A stretch of DNA of 64,000 nt from a methane-oxidizing endosymbiont of Gigantopelta aegis (GCF_016097405.1 NZ_JAEHGD010000001.1:1423693-1487692); one strand, 5' to 3'. Positions 1 to 11,346 are shown, counted from the first letter of the stretch. Translations and numbers: made by a program. The notes: a model not told the origin generated them from the sequence alone.

Positions 1-344
1 CAGTCGAAAAAATGCGTGCCTTAAAAGAAATCGGGGTAAAAATATCCATCGATGACTTTGGCACCGGTTATTCTTCTCTGGCCTATTTAAAATCATTGCC
101 ACTGGATCAGCTCAAAATCGATCAAAGTTTTGTGCGTGATATTTTAATCGATCCGAATGATGCGGTGATTGTCGAAACGATTATCCATATGGCCAACAAC
201 CTGCAGTTAGAAATTGTGGCCGAAGGGGTAGAAGATAAAGGGCAGAAAGAATTTTTAGAGGCGCGTGGCTGCGAGATTTTTCAGGGCTATTATTTCAGTA
301 AACCGTTATCGGTTGAGGCCTTTACTCACTATATCATGGCCTAG
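1..344 (+). CDS. EAL-domain c-di-GMP phosphodiesterase, C-terminal part
   Basis: The reading frame enters from the left edge of the window (first full codon at base 3) and stops at 342-344. The visible ~113 residues are the C-terminal half of an EAL domain: the metal-binding DDFGTGYSSL motif, the KIDQSFV segment and the later EGVE motif are all present, followed by the usual QGYYFSKP ending. Family knowledge: EAL proteins hydrolyse c-di-GMP to pGpG. With both Asp of DDFGTG intact this copy looks catalytically competent, unlike the EAL domain at 51163-54476. Any N-terminal sensor or GGDEF domain lies outside the window. Confidence 0.93.
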   Translation, partial: VEKMRALKEIGVKISIDDFGTGYSSLAYLKSLPLDQLKIDQSFVRDILIDPNDAVIVETIIHMANNLQLEIVAEGVEDKGQKEFLEARGCEIFQGYYFSKPLSVEAFTHYIMA

Positions 345-385
345 CAGAATACTGACAGACACCATTTCTAAACAATAACCGAATT

Positions 386-1276
386 TTATGCCTTGACTAC
401 CACGCGGTTACGGCCTTTCTTTTTGGCTTGATACATAGCATCATCCGCACGCTTGATAAAGTCCTCAGCCGTTTCATTCCCGGACAATGAACTGACACCC
501 ATGCTGGCAGTTAGTCGCAGGGTTTGCATTTCATAGGCTAAGGTATGCTGTTCAATAGAATGACGGATTCTTTCAGCAATGGTGCGGGCTTTGCCTAAGC
601 CGGTGTTACTCAGCAAGACCACAAATTCCTCACCGCCATAACGAAATACCATATCACAGTCGCGTATTGATTCTGTAATCCAATGAGCAACGCTACGCAA
701 CGCAAAGTCGCCGCATTGGTGACCATAAACATCATTGATTTGTTTAAAGTGATCAATATCAATAAAAATTAGCGATAGTGGTTGTTGATTGCGGTGGCTG
801 AGACTATATTCCCGACGAATGGCATCATCGAATGCCGTCCGATTTTGAAGTTGGGTTAATGGATCGGTATGTGCCATATTAATGGCATGCTGATACAGGC
901 TGGCATTTTTTAAAGGATAAATCAGACAGCACAACAGTGTCTCTAGTTGTTCCAGATCATGTTCTGTAAACGGCTGTTGTTGCCGCATCAATTTTAATTC
1001 ACCTAAACCCTGCTGCTCGATAGACAGGCTGTAATTACAGGCATAACGCGTTTCAATGCCTTTTTTATAGAGTAAATTGAAGTCGGTGTTTTGATAAACG
1101 AAGCCACTGTGTGGAATCAGCGTTTGAATTTTTTCGCTGAAGATGGTGATGATTTGCTTAAAATCCAGCGTGGTTTGTAGTGCACTACTGATGTCGAAAT
1201 GCTTTAAATTAGCGGCTTGTGCAGAATCCAGCGTTTTATTGTTTACAACGGATAATGGTATAACTTTTGAATCCAT
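386..1276 (-). CDS. Diguanylate cyclase (GGDEF) with N-terminal GAF-like region
   Basis: 296 residues. The C-terminal ~165 residues form a GGDEF domain with the active-site signature GGEEF and, five residues upstream, RDCD, which fits the RxxD inhibitory I-site. Family knowledge: such proteins make c-di-GMP from two GTP and are feedback-inhibited at the I-site. The N-terminal ~130 residues have no membrane segment and look like a GAF-type sensor region, an inference from length and pattern. Start ATG at 1276 has GAGGATGT upstream. It is convergent with the EAL gene at the left edge, so opposing c-di-GMP enzymes are neighbours. Confidence 0.93.
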   Translation of the reverse strand: MDSKVIPLSVVNNKTLDSAQAANLKHFDISSALQTTLDFKQIITIFSEKIQTLIPHSGFVYQNTDFNLLYKKGIETRYACNYSLSIEQQGLGELKLMRQQQPFTEHDLEQLETLLCCLIYPLKNASLYQHAINMAHTDPLTQLQNRTAFDDAIRREYSLSHRNQQPLSLIFIDIDHFKQINDVYGHQCGDFALRSVAHWITESIRDCDMVFRYGGEEFVVLLSNTGLGKARTIAERIRHSIEQHTLAYEMQTLRLTASMGVSSLSGNETAEDFIKRADDAMYQAKKKGRNRVVVKA

Positions 1277-1750
1277 GACAACATCCTCATGTCTTGATGA
1301 TTTTGTATGGAATCAAGCTATTTCTATGCCAAGTTAATAAAGTAATTAAAAAACAATGTGTTATTATTATTTTAATAAGGGGTGTCAAAAAACCGGCAAA
1401 ACCATGCCGCCCCTATTCATTGCCTATATTCGGGATAAACAATCATCGTAGCCACTCTGCAATTATTTTGTTACATTCGGTTTTCCATTGACAGTCTGTA
1501 TCTAGGCAATTTTCAGATTTATCTGAACGAAAACAGGGGCGGTTTTGCACGGCTTTCTGGATGGCTCTCACCAGTTCTACTTCAGAATCAAGCGTGTCAT
1601 AATTTTTAATGCCAAGCAAATAGGCCAGATGCTGTAGATTGACTATCGTAATGCCGCCATCTTCATGGCATTGCTGGAGATAGATATGGATGAGTAGTTC
1701 TGCGGGATTTTTTTTACGATTGTGCTGTTTTTCTGAATCATCCTGAGTAG

Positions 1751-2956
1751 CAGGGCAATCGGGTTTAAATTACACCAAGAATCTTGAGTAAATAATCATT
1801 ATCCCACCCTGCCATCATTCGCTTGGTTTTTACACCGACTTTGGCCGTTTCCTCGGCTTTTATTAAATTTAAGGCCATGTGTCGAATGACAGCTAAGTTT
1901 GAAGCACTATATCCTTTGCGGGTTCGGTTGCTATCCTCATCAAAAGCAAGATCAAGAACCCAATGCAAGTTATTTTCAATCGCCCAATGAGCGCGAACAG
2001 CATGCTCTAACTTGTTTGGATCGTTTGCGCTTAAACTGCTTATAAAATAGCGTGTTTCCTCGGTTATTTTTTCATCCACTTCTCTTGTGGCTGTGACGGC
2101 AATAATACTTTTTAATCCTGACCAGGAATGCTCCTTTTTTAACCATTCAATCTCATCCGTGACACGAACAGAACGCGTTTCAATTCGCCCATGCTCACCA
2201 TTGACGGTTTTTGTGGCAATTTCTGGCGATAAAGCGGATGTAAAATAGGCCTTTACATCCTCATGTAAGGTGCCATGATTTCCTTTTAAACTCAAAACAT
2301 AGTCACCGCCTTGGTCGATAATCTGTTTGGCTATTTTCTTTTGGCACCCCATTGCATCAATTGTAATCAAAGCGCCTGCAATATCCAAACGCGACAGAAG
2401 TTTGGGTATGGCCGTAATTTCATTGGATTTATCATCCACTTTCGCCTGACCTAAAACCAAACTGTTTTTCCGCGACCAGGCGCTCACCATATAGATGGCT
2501 GACTTATTTGAGGCTTTATCAATACTGCGCCTTAAGCATTTGCCATCCATTGCAATAATATCTTCTTCAACCAAGTCCGCTAGATCGGCCACCCAGTTTG
2601 AGAAGCATTGACTAAATTGTTCCGTATCTATGGCGGCAAAAACAGCACCCAACGTATCATGTGAAGGGATTCCATTTTCTAAACCAAGCTGTTCAGTGAA
2701 CCAGCTTTCTTTAGCCTTTCCAAATTTTTCAATGGCCACCCAGTTATCGGCTCCACAAATAGTCGCACACAAGGTGATGAAAAATATATCAGTGAGTTGA
2801 TGCTTCTTTTTCGCCGATCTACTCTTGGATCAGCAATCGTTGAAAAATGGTGGATAATTGAGGCCGTTGGGGTAACTGTCATTTATAATCAAAATGATAA
2901 AACCAATACCTTATCTAAATTATAATTTCAACCCTTTTTTAAACCCGATTGCCCTG
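1751..2956 (-). mobile_element. ISAs1-family insertion sequence, 1206 bp
   Basis: Both ends carry the inverted repeat CAGGGCAATCGGGTTTAAA (1751-1769, and its reverse complement at 2938-2956). A perfect 10-bp target duplication TCCTGAGTAG lies outside (1741-1750 and 2957-2966), within the 8-10 bp range known for this family. The encoded transposase is ISAs1-type but frameshifted near its N terminus. The element sits inside a small gene of unknown function. Confidence 0.95.
1765..2882 (-). pseudogene. ISAs1-family transposase, frameshifted
   Basis: The main frame (from 2772, 335 residues) carries ISAs1/DDE features: IIAMDGKCLR, ITIDAMGCQKKIA, LSLKGNHGTL, the AHWAIENNLHWVLD block and the C-terminal NLAVIRHMALNL segment. 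The expected N terminus (HHFSTIADPRVDRRK) is in another frame starting at 2882. The frames meet at an A-rich stretch around 2805-2820, where removing one base would give RRKKHQLTDIFFITLCATICG, as expected for the family. So there is one apparent single-base insertion. It may be real inactivation or a base-calling error. Confidence 0.88.
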
Positions 2957-3023
2957 TCCTGAGTAGGCAGAGTTATTGATTTATTCTTATTATTGGTCAT
3001 CACTTATCCTCATTTTTAGCCTG

Positions 3024-3058
3024 TGTCGAACAGAGTGCAATGCACACCCTGTTCGACA
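3024..3058 (-). terminator. Hairpin downstream of xfp
   Basis: A 10-bp perfect inverted repeat, TGTCGAACAG / CTGTTCGACA, with a 15-nt loop, lies 13 bp past the original xfp stop codon. There is no strong T-run after it, so it is a transcription-end hairpin of uncertain strength. Confidence 0.5.
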
Positions 3059-3070
3059 GAGTTCGGTTTA

Positions 3071-5967
3071 TTATTTCTCCGGCCATGTCCAATTGCGTAT
3101 TTCCGGTTTATCGATACCAAAACGGGTAATGTATTCCTTATGTTCGACTAACTGGTTTTGCATAGCTTGTTTGATATGTGCGCCGGTAGCAGTTAATTTT
3201 TCAACCCGGTCAATAACATCAATGACTAGGGGCTGTTGCCATTTCACATAGGTAACCATAAAAAGGCGCAAGCCAGAGCGATAGAGCCTTCAAAATTTCG
3301 TTTGAGTTTGTCATATCGCGTGGCGATCGCTCTGAAATGCTTAAGTCTTGCAAACACATTTTCAACGAGATGGCGATATTTGTAGAGACACCAATCCATT
3401 TCATCATTTCCCCGAGTTGAATTCTTTTTTTTCTTGGGATAACAGGAACAGCCCCTTTGTCTTTAATTTGAAGACGTAATGCTTCACTGTCATAGCCTCT
3501 GTCAGCAACTATATAGTCACCTTTTGGGAGCTCTGCAACTAATTTCGGTGCTTCTTTACAGTCATGAACTTCGCCGCCTGTCACTGAGAAATGAATAGGA
3601 AGACCACAGGCATCAACGGCCATATGAATTTTACTGGTGTTCCCGGCGACAGATTTGCTTGTTTTTGAGTCAAAATAAACAATCTATGTGGCGGAGTTAT
3701 TGAATTTCAAGGGGGATTTTCAAAACGGCAACAGCCCCTAGATGGTAGCGGTCGAGTTCATTTAAAACGACCATGTCAAACGGTGTGGTGGTTGTACCTT
3801 CTTCTTTATAGCCTCTCACATGCAGGTTTTTATGATTACTTCTACGATAGCTTAGGCGGTGGATTAACCACGGATAGCCATGAAAAGCGAAAATAATGGG
3901 TTTGTCTTTCGTAAACAGCGAATCAAAATCACGATCAGATAAACCATCGGGATGTTCTGATGGTGGTTGCAAGGTCATCAGATTGACGACATTGACGACG
4001 CGTACTTTCAGGTCAGGAAAATATTGACGCAATAATGAAACTGCGGCGAGTGTTTCCAGCGTTGGCACATCACCGGCGCAGGCCATCACGACATCAGGTT
4101 CTGTGTTTTGGTCATTGCTGGCCCATTCCCAAATGCCGATGCCAGCGGTACAGTGCTTAATGGCTGCATCCATGGTGAGATACTGGAGTTCCGGCTGTTT
4201 GCCGGCGACAATGACATTGATTTTGTCCCGGCTGCGCAGGCAGTGGTCAGTCACCCATAACAGCGTATTGGCATCAGGGGGTAAATAAACCTGAATGATG
4301 GCGGACTTTTTATTGACAACGTGATCGATAAAACCGGGATCCTGATGACTGAAACCATTATGATCCTGACGCCAGACATGAGATGTCAACAGGTAATTGA
4401 GGGACGCAATTGGTCGACGCCAAGGGATTTCTTTGGTGACTTTCAGCCATTTTGCGTGTTGGTTGAACATCGAATCCACGATATGGATAAAGGCTTCATA
4501 ACAGGAGAAAAAGCCATGGCGACCGGTGAGCAAATAACCTTCTAGCCAGCCTTGGCATTGGTGTTCGCTGAGGATTTCCATCACCCGGCCATTGGCGGAG
4601 AGATGATCATCCCCATCCAGTGTTTGGGCCGTAAACACGCGATCTGTGGCATCAAATAACGCAGATAGGCGGTTAGATGCCGTTTCATCGGGCCCCATGA
4701 GTCTGAAATTTCGGCTATCCTTATTGGCCTGCATGACATCCTTGAGAAAGCAACCCATGATACGGGTGGCTTCGGCGATAGTCGTTGCCGGTTGGCGGAT
4801 ATCGACAGCATAATCGCGAAAATTTGGCATTCGCAATGCCTTGAGCAAAATCCCGCCATTAGCGTGCGGATTAGCACCCATGCGGCGCTCGCCAGTTGGT
4901 GCCAGTTCGGCCAATTCATCGATGAGTTTGCCGTTTTCATCGAACAATTCTTCCGGCCGGTAACTCCGCATCCACTGCTCCAGCATTCGCAAGTGCTCGG
5001 GGTTTTCGCTCAAGCCGGATAAAGGCACCTGGTGTGAGCGGAAGGTATTTTCTATCGGTAGGCCATCAACCTCTTTCGGCCCGGTCCAGCCTTTGGGGGT
5101 GCGCAGAATAATCATGGGCCAGGTGGGGCGTTTTCGAAAACCATTTTGGCGGGCGTCCTGTTGAATGGTTTTTATGTCATCTAGCACCTTATCCAGGGTT
5201 GCCGCCATCTGTTGATGTAATAAATCAGGGTCATCGCCTTCAACAAAATACGGTCTATAGCCATAACCAATAAATAAGGCATTCAGTTCATCATGATCAA
5301 TACGTGCAAAAACAGTCGGGTTGGCAATTTTATAGCCATTTAAATGTAAGATGGGCAACACAGCACCATCGCGTTCAGGGTTTAAAAACTTATTGCCATG
5401 CCAACTGGTTGCTAAGGGGCCGGTTTCTGCTTCACCATCGCCGACCACACAGCAGGTGATCAGGTCGGGGTTGTCGAAAACAGCGCCATAGGCATGTGAC
5501 AATGAATACCCTAGTTCACCCCCTTCGTGAATTGAGCCGGGGGTTTCCGGTGCCACATGACTGGGGATACCGCCAGGAAATGAAAATTGCTTGAACAGGC
5601 GTTTCATGCCACGCTCATCCTGAGAAACATTCGGATAAATTTCGCTGTATGTTCCTTCCAGATAGGTATTAGCGACTAATCCCGGGCCACCATGGCCTGG
5701 GCCGGTAATATAAAGAACATTGAGGTCGCGTTGTTTAATTACCCGATTGAAATGAACATAAATAAAATTCAGCCCTGGCGTGGTGCCCCAATGTCCGAGC
5801 AATCGTGGCTTGACATGCGAAAGCTCTAGAGGTTGTTTCAACAATGGATTGTCCAACAGATAAATCTGGCCGACAGATAAATAATTTGCGGCCCGCCAAT
5901 AGGCATCCATTCGCCTTAATTCGTCTTCTGAAAGCGGTTTCTCAAAATTTTCAGTCGGTTGCTTCAT
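3071..5967 (-). pseudogene. xfp: Phosphoketolase, 3' end cut by an IS5-type element
   Basis: Phosphoketolase splits xylulose-5-P and/or fructose-6-P with phosphate into acetyl-P plus a sugar phosphate, using thiamine diphosphate. Visible motifs include [32 protein letters not shown] and the ThDP-binding [19 protein letters not shown]. The continuous frame runs 5967 to 3697 (756 residues), but its last ~14 codons come from the inserted element. Excising 3229-3738 plus one TA joins ELDRYHL to VIDVIDRVEKL and restores about 794 residues ending at 3071, the usual family length. ATG overlaps the ackA stop, so the two are co-transcribed and acetyl-P would pass to acetate kinase. The truncated protein lacks about 51 native C-terminal residues; whether it works is unknown. 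Confidence 0.92.
3229..3738 (-). mobile_element. Internally deleted IS5-type element, 510 bp
   Basis: Ends GGGGCTGTTGCC (3229) and GGCAACAGCCCC (to 3738), flanked by TA on both sides (3227-3228 and 3739-3740). It is near-identical to the 851-bp copy at 29001-29851 but lacks the middle: the sequence jumps after GACAGATTT straight to GCTTGTTTTTGAGTC, and the two breakpoints share TTT. It keeps only the C-terminal part of the transposase (frame 3219-3623). It is therefore a non-autonomous derivative that could only move if a full copy supplies transposase. Confidence 0.93.
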
Positions 5968-7151
5968 TGGTTTTTTCCATGAGTTAATGAATCGGTGTGT
6001 ATTGCAATCATTTTTTCTTCATTCGTTGGTATTATCCAGACGTTAACAGCACTGTGTTCGCAGCTTATTTTTGTCGCATTTTGGCGGTTGGCGTTGTCAT
6101 CAAGTTCAATGCCTAACCAGCCAAGTCGCTGACAAATCTTTGCACGAATCTGTGGTGCATGTTCACCAATTCCAGCACTGAAAACCAAGTTATCGAGTCC
6201 TTGAATGGTGGTTGTCATTGAGCCGATGGCGCGAATGATACGATAGACATAGGCGTCAATCGCAAAACCGGCATCGGGATGGTCGCTATTGAGTAAAACC
6301 TGCATGTCGCCACTAATGCCCGATAAGCCGAGAAGCCCTGATTGATAGTGCAGCATATCGGAAACTTCGCTCACCGAAAGCTGTTTTTGCCGGAGCAGAT
6401 ACAGCACTATGGCAGGGTCTATCGCACCGCAACGGGTTCCCATCGGCAGACCGTCAAGCGGCGTAAATGTCATGGTAGTCGCCATGCTTTGCTTGTTATG
6501 TAAAGCGCACAGACTGGCACCTTGTCCAAGATGAGCGATGATCGTTTTGCCGGTGGCTGCTGGGCCGACATAATCAGGCAGGGCGTTGGCGATATATTCG
6601 TAAGATAAACCATGAAACCCATAGCTGCGGACGCCTTCTGTAAACAAGTCTTTAGGCAAAGCGAAAGTTTGTGCGACTTTAGGTTGGGTATGATGAAAGG
6701 CGGTGTCAAAACAGGCAACTTGAGTTAAGTCGGGGTACAGCTGATGTAAGATGTCGATAGCGGCCAGATTATGCGGTTGATGCAATGGGGCCAATGGAAT
6801 CAATTTGTGCAGCTGCTGCATAACATCAGAATCAATGACTACTGGTCGGGTAAATTGATGTCCACCATGAACAATACGATGGCCGACGGCCTGTAAATGA
6901 AAGCTGGCAAGATGATCAGCTAGCCACTGCATCAGTGTTGCTAGGGCTTGTCGATGGTTGTCGGCGACAGTTTTTTGTTTAGGTTGGCTATTGCCGTCGT
7001 CGCTTAAGTCCTGAACTGAGAAATAAGAACCCTTAGGGATGCCAATACCTTGGATTTGTCCCCGGTATAAACAGGTGAGCTGTCGCGCTGAAAAAACAGC
7101 AAATTTGATGCTGGATGAGCCGGTGTTGATGATAAGAAGAACGGCTCGCAT
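5964..7151 (-). CDS. ackA: Acetate kinase
   Basis: 395 residues from ATG 7151, where the family N terminus [13 protein letters not shown] begins; a longer frame to 7259 is open but lacks family similarity. Motifs: [19 protein letters not shown], the GTRCGAIDP loop and VFSAGIGEH near the C terminus. The loop is usually GTRSGDxDP, so S to C and D to A are small departures. Reaction: acetyl-P + ADP to acetate + ATP. It is the first gene of an ackA-xfp operon (the stop overlaps the xfp ATG by 4 bp), so substrate-level ATP from phosphoketolase acetyl-P is the inferred role. Confidence 0.95.
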   Translation of the reverse strand: MRAVLLIINTGSSSIKFAVFSARQLTCLYRGQIQGIGIPKGSYFSVQDLSDDGNSQPKQKTVADNHRQALATLMQWLADHLASFHLQAVGHRIVHGGHQFTRPVVIDSDVMQQLHKLIPLAPLHQPHNLAAIDILHQLYPDLTQVACFDTAFHHTQPKVAQTFALPKDLFTEGVRSYGFHGLSYEYIANALPDYVGPAATGKTIIAHLGQGASLCALHNKQSMATTMTFTPLDGLPMGTRCGAIDPAIVLYLLRQKQLSVSEVSDMLHYQSGLLGLSGISGDMQVLLNSDHPDAGFAIDAYVYRIIRAIGSMTTTIQGLDNLVFSAGIGEHAPQIRAKICQRLGWLGIELDDNANRQNATKISCEHSAVNVWIIPTNEEKMIAIHTDSLTHGKNQ

Positions 7152-7314
7152 GTCATTTATACCGTGAGTTTTAGGGTGAACGGCGCTTTTGGAGGTATTC
7201 CAATAGGCTGGTAGTGACCTAGCTGTTTTAAAATGCTGGAATACATAACGTGTTATCAACTTGATGGATGCTCTGAAGATTCATTAGACCACCTGTCTTA
7301 TCTGAGGACAAATA

Positions 7315-8532
7315 TTATTTTCGTTTAACCGGTGACGTTAAAATATCTGCAATAGCCGTGACGATTTCATGACTATCAATATAATCACTATGATTGATTT
7401 CCCGGCCGGAGATTTCCACCGCATTGTGTGAATGCAGATTGCCGGGCGCATTGATGGGCTGTTGCGTTGCACCTAAGCGTTGTTCCCATTTTTGATCAGG
7501 GTTGCGTTGCAAAAAATCTAATAGGTTGAAGGTTAAATTATCTAACATACTTTTAGCGCCAATAGCTATTTTGCGGGCGTCTTTTTCGATATTGGATAAG
7601 GCTAACGCCGTATCAAAACGGGAATAAAAATTGTGCGCTTCGCCGACTAAATGCCATAAACCACTATAGAATGGCCCGACATAGCTGGCTTGTTCCTGGT
7701 TGGTGTGTAAGGTCGAGGGATCTTCTATACATTTGCTGACATGGCGGCGTTCGATGTCGGGCGCTAACATGATGTAGCGGTCGACAAAAAATAAATCTTT
7801 CCAATGATTACTTTTTGCTTCAGACTGGCTCAAACGGTGAATACGTTTTTCCAGGTCATCAAAATACTGAGTTTGTTCGGGCCGGGTTAAGGAGGGTTGA
7901 GGTAGAATCTCTTGGTTGACTAACTGTCGAAGCATATGGCAGACGAGGAAATTCCCCATGCTGTGGCAGAGCAGGTTAATAGAGGGCTGATTGGGTAGCA
8001 GGCGCAAGCGTGCAATCAGGTTGGCAAGGCTGGTGGCAGAACGTATGGCTTCAGTTTGATCACTATTGTAACTGAAGACATTGCCATTAGAAGGCCAGGA
8101 AAAGCCGATAAAAGCGGTCAGGCTACCCGGTTTTACAGATTTGGCACGTAGTTTTTTCTGATCTTTGCCGCCGTCAAGCGGGTCGGTTATCAGATCATCC
8201 TGCAGGCTGGAAGTATGGCGCATGGAATCGGTCAAAATACTGAACCAGGTCTGTGCTTCATGAAACTTGACATTAAAACCATGCACACAGACGACAACAT
8301 TTCCGATACGTGGATTAGCGAGATAGTTATCCATGACTTCGGTTTGAGAGTCGACGACATTGGCTGAAGCCGGGATTGTTTCATTTTCAACTTCAGCTAG
8401 GTAATGTGACATATAGGCGTGCATATCGACAAAATGATAACCGCCACGTTGTAATTTGATGCGTTTATCCCGACTTTCATTTCGACCTAAATTTTCATTA
8501 TCGCGGTTAGTCGCAAAATAACGGATAGACAT
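7315..8532 (-). CDS. Alpha/beta-hydrolase-fold protein (DUF900-like)
   Basis: 405 residues from ATG 8532, which has GGAG 8 nt upstream; the frame is open to 8580, but that would overlap the preceding gene more. VVVCVHGFN (oxyanion region), FIGFSWPSNG and the nucleophile elbow LLCHSMGN indicate an alpha/beta hydrolase of the group with HGFN and HSMG motifs. The N terminus (RYFATNRDNENLGRNES) is shared with uncharacterised hydrolases. No signal peptide is seen. It lies just downstream of the phospholipase-D-like gene (14 bp gap), so the two are probably one transcript and may act on lipids together; substrate unknown. Confidence 0.75.
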   Translation of the reverse strand: MSIRYFATNRDNENLGRNESRDKRIKLQRGGYHFVDMHAYMSHYLAEVENETIPASANVVDSQTEVMDNYLANPRIGNVVVCVHGFNVKFHEAQTWFSILTDSMRHTSSLQDDLITDPLDGGKDQKKLRAKSVKPGSLTAFIGFSWPSNGNVFSYNSDQTEAIRSATSLANLIARLRLLPNQPSINLLCHSMGNFLVCHMLRQLVNQEILPQPSLTRPEQTQYFDDLEKRIHRLSQSEAKSNHWKDLFFVDRYIMLAPDIERRHVSKCIEDPSTLHTNQEQASYVGPFYSGLWHLVGEAHNFYSRFDTALALSNIEKDARKIAIGAKSMLDNLTFNLLDFLQRNPDQKWEQRLGATQQPINAPGNLHSHNAVEISGREINHSDYIDSHEIVTAIADILTSPVKRK

Positions 8533-10757
8533 GATAAGACTCCAGTTACACCTGATAAGGGAATAAGGTGAGTAGCGCATTGAGCGCCGGATTTAATGCG
8601 TTAGAAGCATCAATTTTTTTCGCCATATCCCAAAGTGGCTGTGGTGCTGTGTACATGTCACATCGTTCGATAAGCTGTTTGCCCCATGCTCGTACCGATT
8701 CGTTCAGTTCGTCATCTAAATAATAACGTTGGCTTTCGTGTTGTAAGAAGCCATTGGCATGAAGATTGTTGCTGGTATCGCTGACATACCATTTATCATC
8801 ATAAGCAATTTTTGCATGCAGAGTACCGCCGCCAATGCCATCCCATTTCTTTTTCATGAATATACGTAGGGCACCACTAGCATCCGGCATGCCATTGACC
8901 TGTTCAAGCAAATGTGCGGCATATTTGACGATGGCACTGCTAATTTGAGGGACATCGATGGTTTCAGGTGAGTTTGTCACAATATTGATAATGCGGCCAT
9001 CTCGAACGGCACGTTTTATGACTTCCAGGGTAGGGTTGGTTTTTGCACCGGGAATAGGCGGTAAAACATAAGCCTGTATCAAGGTGAATTCAAAGCCTGA
9101 AATTTCAAAGCCACTTAATACGCCGATAAGTCCGTTGAAGGTTGAATCAGGCCCAGGCATTTCATGGGTAGCCAGCCCGATAATATCGCCTTTTTTATCC
9201 GGTTTTTGAAAATGAATATTTTGACGAATGAGGTTAGGTTTCTGATGCAGGCGGGCTTGTTGAATCCACATATCATCTTCTGCTCTTTGTACGGATTGTG
9301 CCAGTTCACCTTCAATAAAAAATTCCCCATCAAGCCAGTCAAAAAAATAACTACCATGAATATTCCGGCCACCCACGATTGCAGAAGCATCTTTTTGATA
9401 GCCATTGGCAATGGCTGATTTTGAATGATTGGAATCGCCTGGTGTACCGCGTTCATCATTGTTAAAAAAGCACAGGCTGATATTCGGATGTTGAGCAAGC
9501 GGGGCTAGAAGGCCACCTAAAACGGCTCCGCTATCCGGGTCGATGACAATCACCGTAGGGTCGCGAAATGCGACAGTTCTATCCACGGTTATGTGACACT
9601 TAGCACCGGCATCGGCTAATTGTAATAATTTGTCACGTAGTTTAACGCCCAGGTGATAGGGGTCGGCCGGTTTATCTGCGTAGTGTTTCCAAATCGTATA
9701 GTCATAAGTCACCTCTTCACCGGCTTCAGCCAGTGCAATCAGGCGGTCGATGTCTGCCAGGCGTTGATTAAAGGCCTTAAAGCCATCAGCCATAAACACC
9801 ACGCGATTACCCCAGACGAATTCAGGCTTACTCATGCCGGCCTCAGGGGTGACGATTTCTTGAATTTTGTTTAATACCTCATAACGGATAATATCGTTCC
9901 GGTGATAGGGTTGGCCGCTGCTAAATAGTGCCATTTGTTTGTCAATGCTGTAATACATGGGCTCCATGCTGGGGATATTCAAATTTTTGCGGAGCTGATT
10001 GAGTTGCTTTAACTTGTCATTAACTTCATTGGCAATTGTGTCGGGCGTTTTATAAACGCGCCCATCGTTTAGAGTCGCTTTTTGATGCAATAATAATTCA
10101 CTGAGGATTGTGGCATGCAGATTGTCGGCCATAACCTCGTTACGAATTTTATTCGCTTCAATCTGTTCAGCTGTTGCATCCGTGCCATCCTGGTTCTTTT
10201 CAGCCGGCATGACGGCATTGATTACGTCCTCTGAAAACTGGGGTAATTGGCCGGCCTTGTTAATGCGCGCCATATCCTCGCCAATCAGTGAGCGATCGCC
10301 TGTCGCCAGGGCGATTTGCAGATGTTTGGGCGGAATATTATAGGGTGCCAATGCATATGAGAGCTGGCTCAGTGTTTCGGCTGCACGTTCGGTCTGGGCA
10401 ATTTGCTCATCTGTCACAACGGGGGCGCTGGCAGGGTCTATATTAGGCTTCGCTGTGAATTTATACCATAGGGTAGGGTTGTTGTTGTCATCCGGTTCAA
10501 GTTTCAGATAAAAGGCAGTGTTAGAAGATTTTGATTTATGAACGTGATAGGTGTAATTTTTCGGCCCGCCCAATTGCTCGCGGATTGAGCGGTCTGGGTT
10601 TAAGCCCAATGCTTTAAAAGCATCTTTTTGCAGGAGCCCTGAAGCATCCGCTGGTTTATGTGAGTCCATGGCCTCAGGTGGCATCTGATAACGGTCTTTC
10701 AGATCCCCCTATGTCAACATACCTGTCGCCTAGGAAATTTTAAATCAGGAGACAAAA

Positions 10758-11300
10758 ATGAGCGTATTTAGCCAAGAATTTAAAGTACAATCAGTAGAAA
10801 AAGCATTATCCAGAAGACCAGAACAATCGCTAAAGCAAATTGCAGTTACTTTAGGTGTGGGTTACTCCACACTTCAAAAATGGATTCGGTTAGCTAAGAA
10901 AAATCAACTCGAAAAAACAGAGTCAAACATGTCAAAAGAAAAAAGCCCTCAAGATTGGAATACAGTAGAACGTTTTGAAGCCATTGTTCATTGTCATCAT
11001 CTCACCGATGATCAGGCTAGCGCCTATTGTCGTGAACAAGGCATCTACTTACATCATCTAAATACCTGGAAAGCGGAATTTTTGTCAGAATCTAAATCAA
11101 CAGAATCCGTATATAAACAGGCGCAAACAAAACTCAAACAAGAAAACAAGCGTTTGCATAAGGAGCTAAACCGCAAAGAGAAAGCGTTATCAGAAACAGC
11201 GGCTTTACTGGTGTTATCAAAAAAGTGCCAAGCGATCTGGGGGAAAAGGCGGCCGATTAATCGCCTACTCAGATCGCCAACACTACAGCGCACTCATTGA
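10758..11300 (+). CDS. IS3-type transposase ORFA (DNA binding)
   Basis: 180 residues. ATG is preceded by AGGAGACAAAA. The N terminus has one helix-turn-helix (SLKQIAVTLGVGYSTLQKWI) and a second helical unit (LTDDQASAYCREQG), followed by a coiled coil (KQAQTKLKQENKRLHKEL) and the LLVLSKKCQAIWG ending typical of these ORFA proteins. The A6G run at 11220-11225 near the end is a candidate slippage site. A simple -1 slip there reaches a stop quickly; the ORFB frame is +1 (or -2). So either a +1 event, separate initiation, or an older mutation shared by both copies is involved. Confidence 0.9.
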   Translation: MSVFSQEFKVQSVEKALSRRPEQSLKQIAVTLGVGYSTLQKWIRLAKKNQLEKTESNMSKEKSPQDWNTVERFEAIVHCHHLTDDQASAYCREQGIYLHHLNTWKAEFLSESKSTESVYKQAQTKLKQENKRLHKELNRKEKALSETAALLVLSKKCQAIWGKRRPINRLLRSPTLQRTH

Positions 11301-11346
11301 TGAAGCCGTTGACAATGGAGCGCGGCAGAAATTAGCCTGTGAACTG

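Larger units (their letters stand above)
1443..3000 (-). pseudogene. Small hypothetical gene split by an ISAs1-family element
   Basis: Removing the IS (1751-2956) and one copy of the 10-bp duplication TCCTGAGTAG restores an uninterrupted 113-residue frame: ATG at 3000 (preceded by GAGGATAAGTG) reads MTNNKNKSITLPTQ, then crosses into DDSEKQHNRKKNPAELL and runs to TGA at 1443-1445. The product is small and hydrophilic, with a C-terminal cysteine set (PCFRSDKSENCLD, DTDCQWKTEC) that could bind metal. I do not recognise the family. As it stands the gene is broken after codon 14. Confidence 0.8.

Noticed and set aside
4581-4940. 119-codon frame within xfp on the same strand
   Set aside because: Alternative-frame shadow of a conserved enzyme; no start context and no family pattern.
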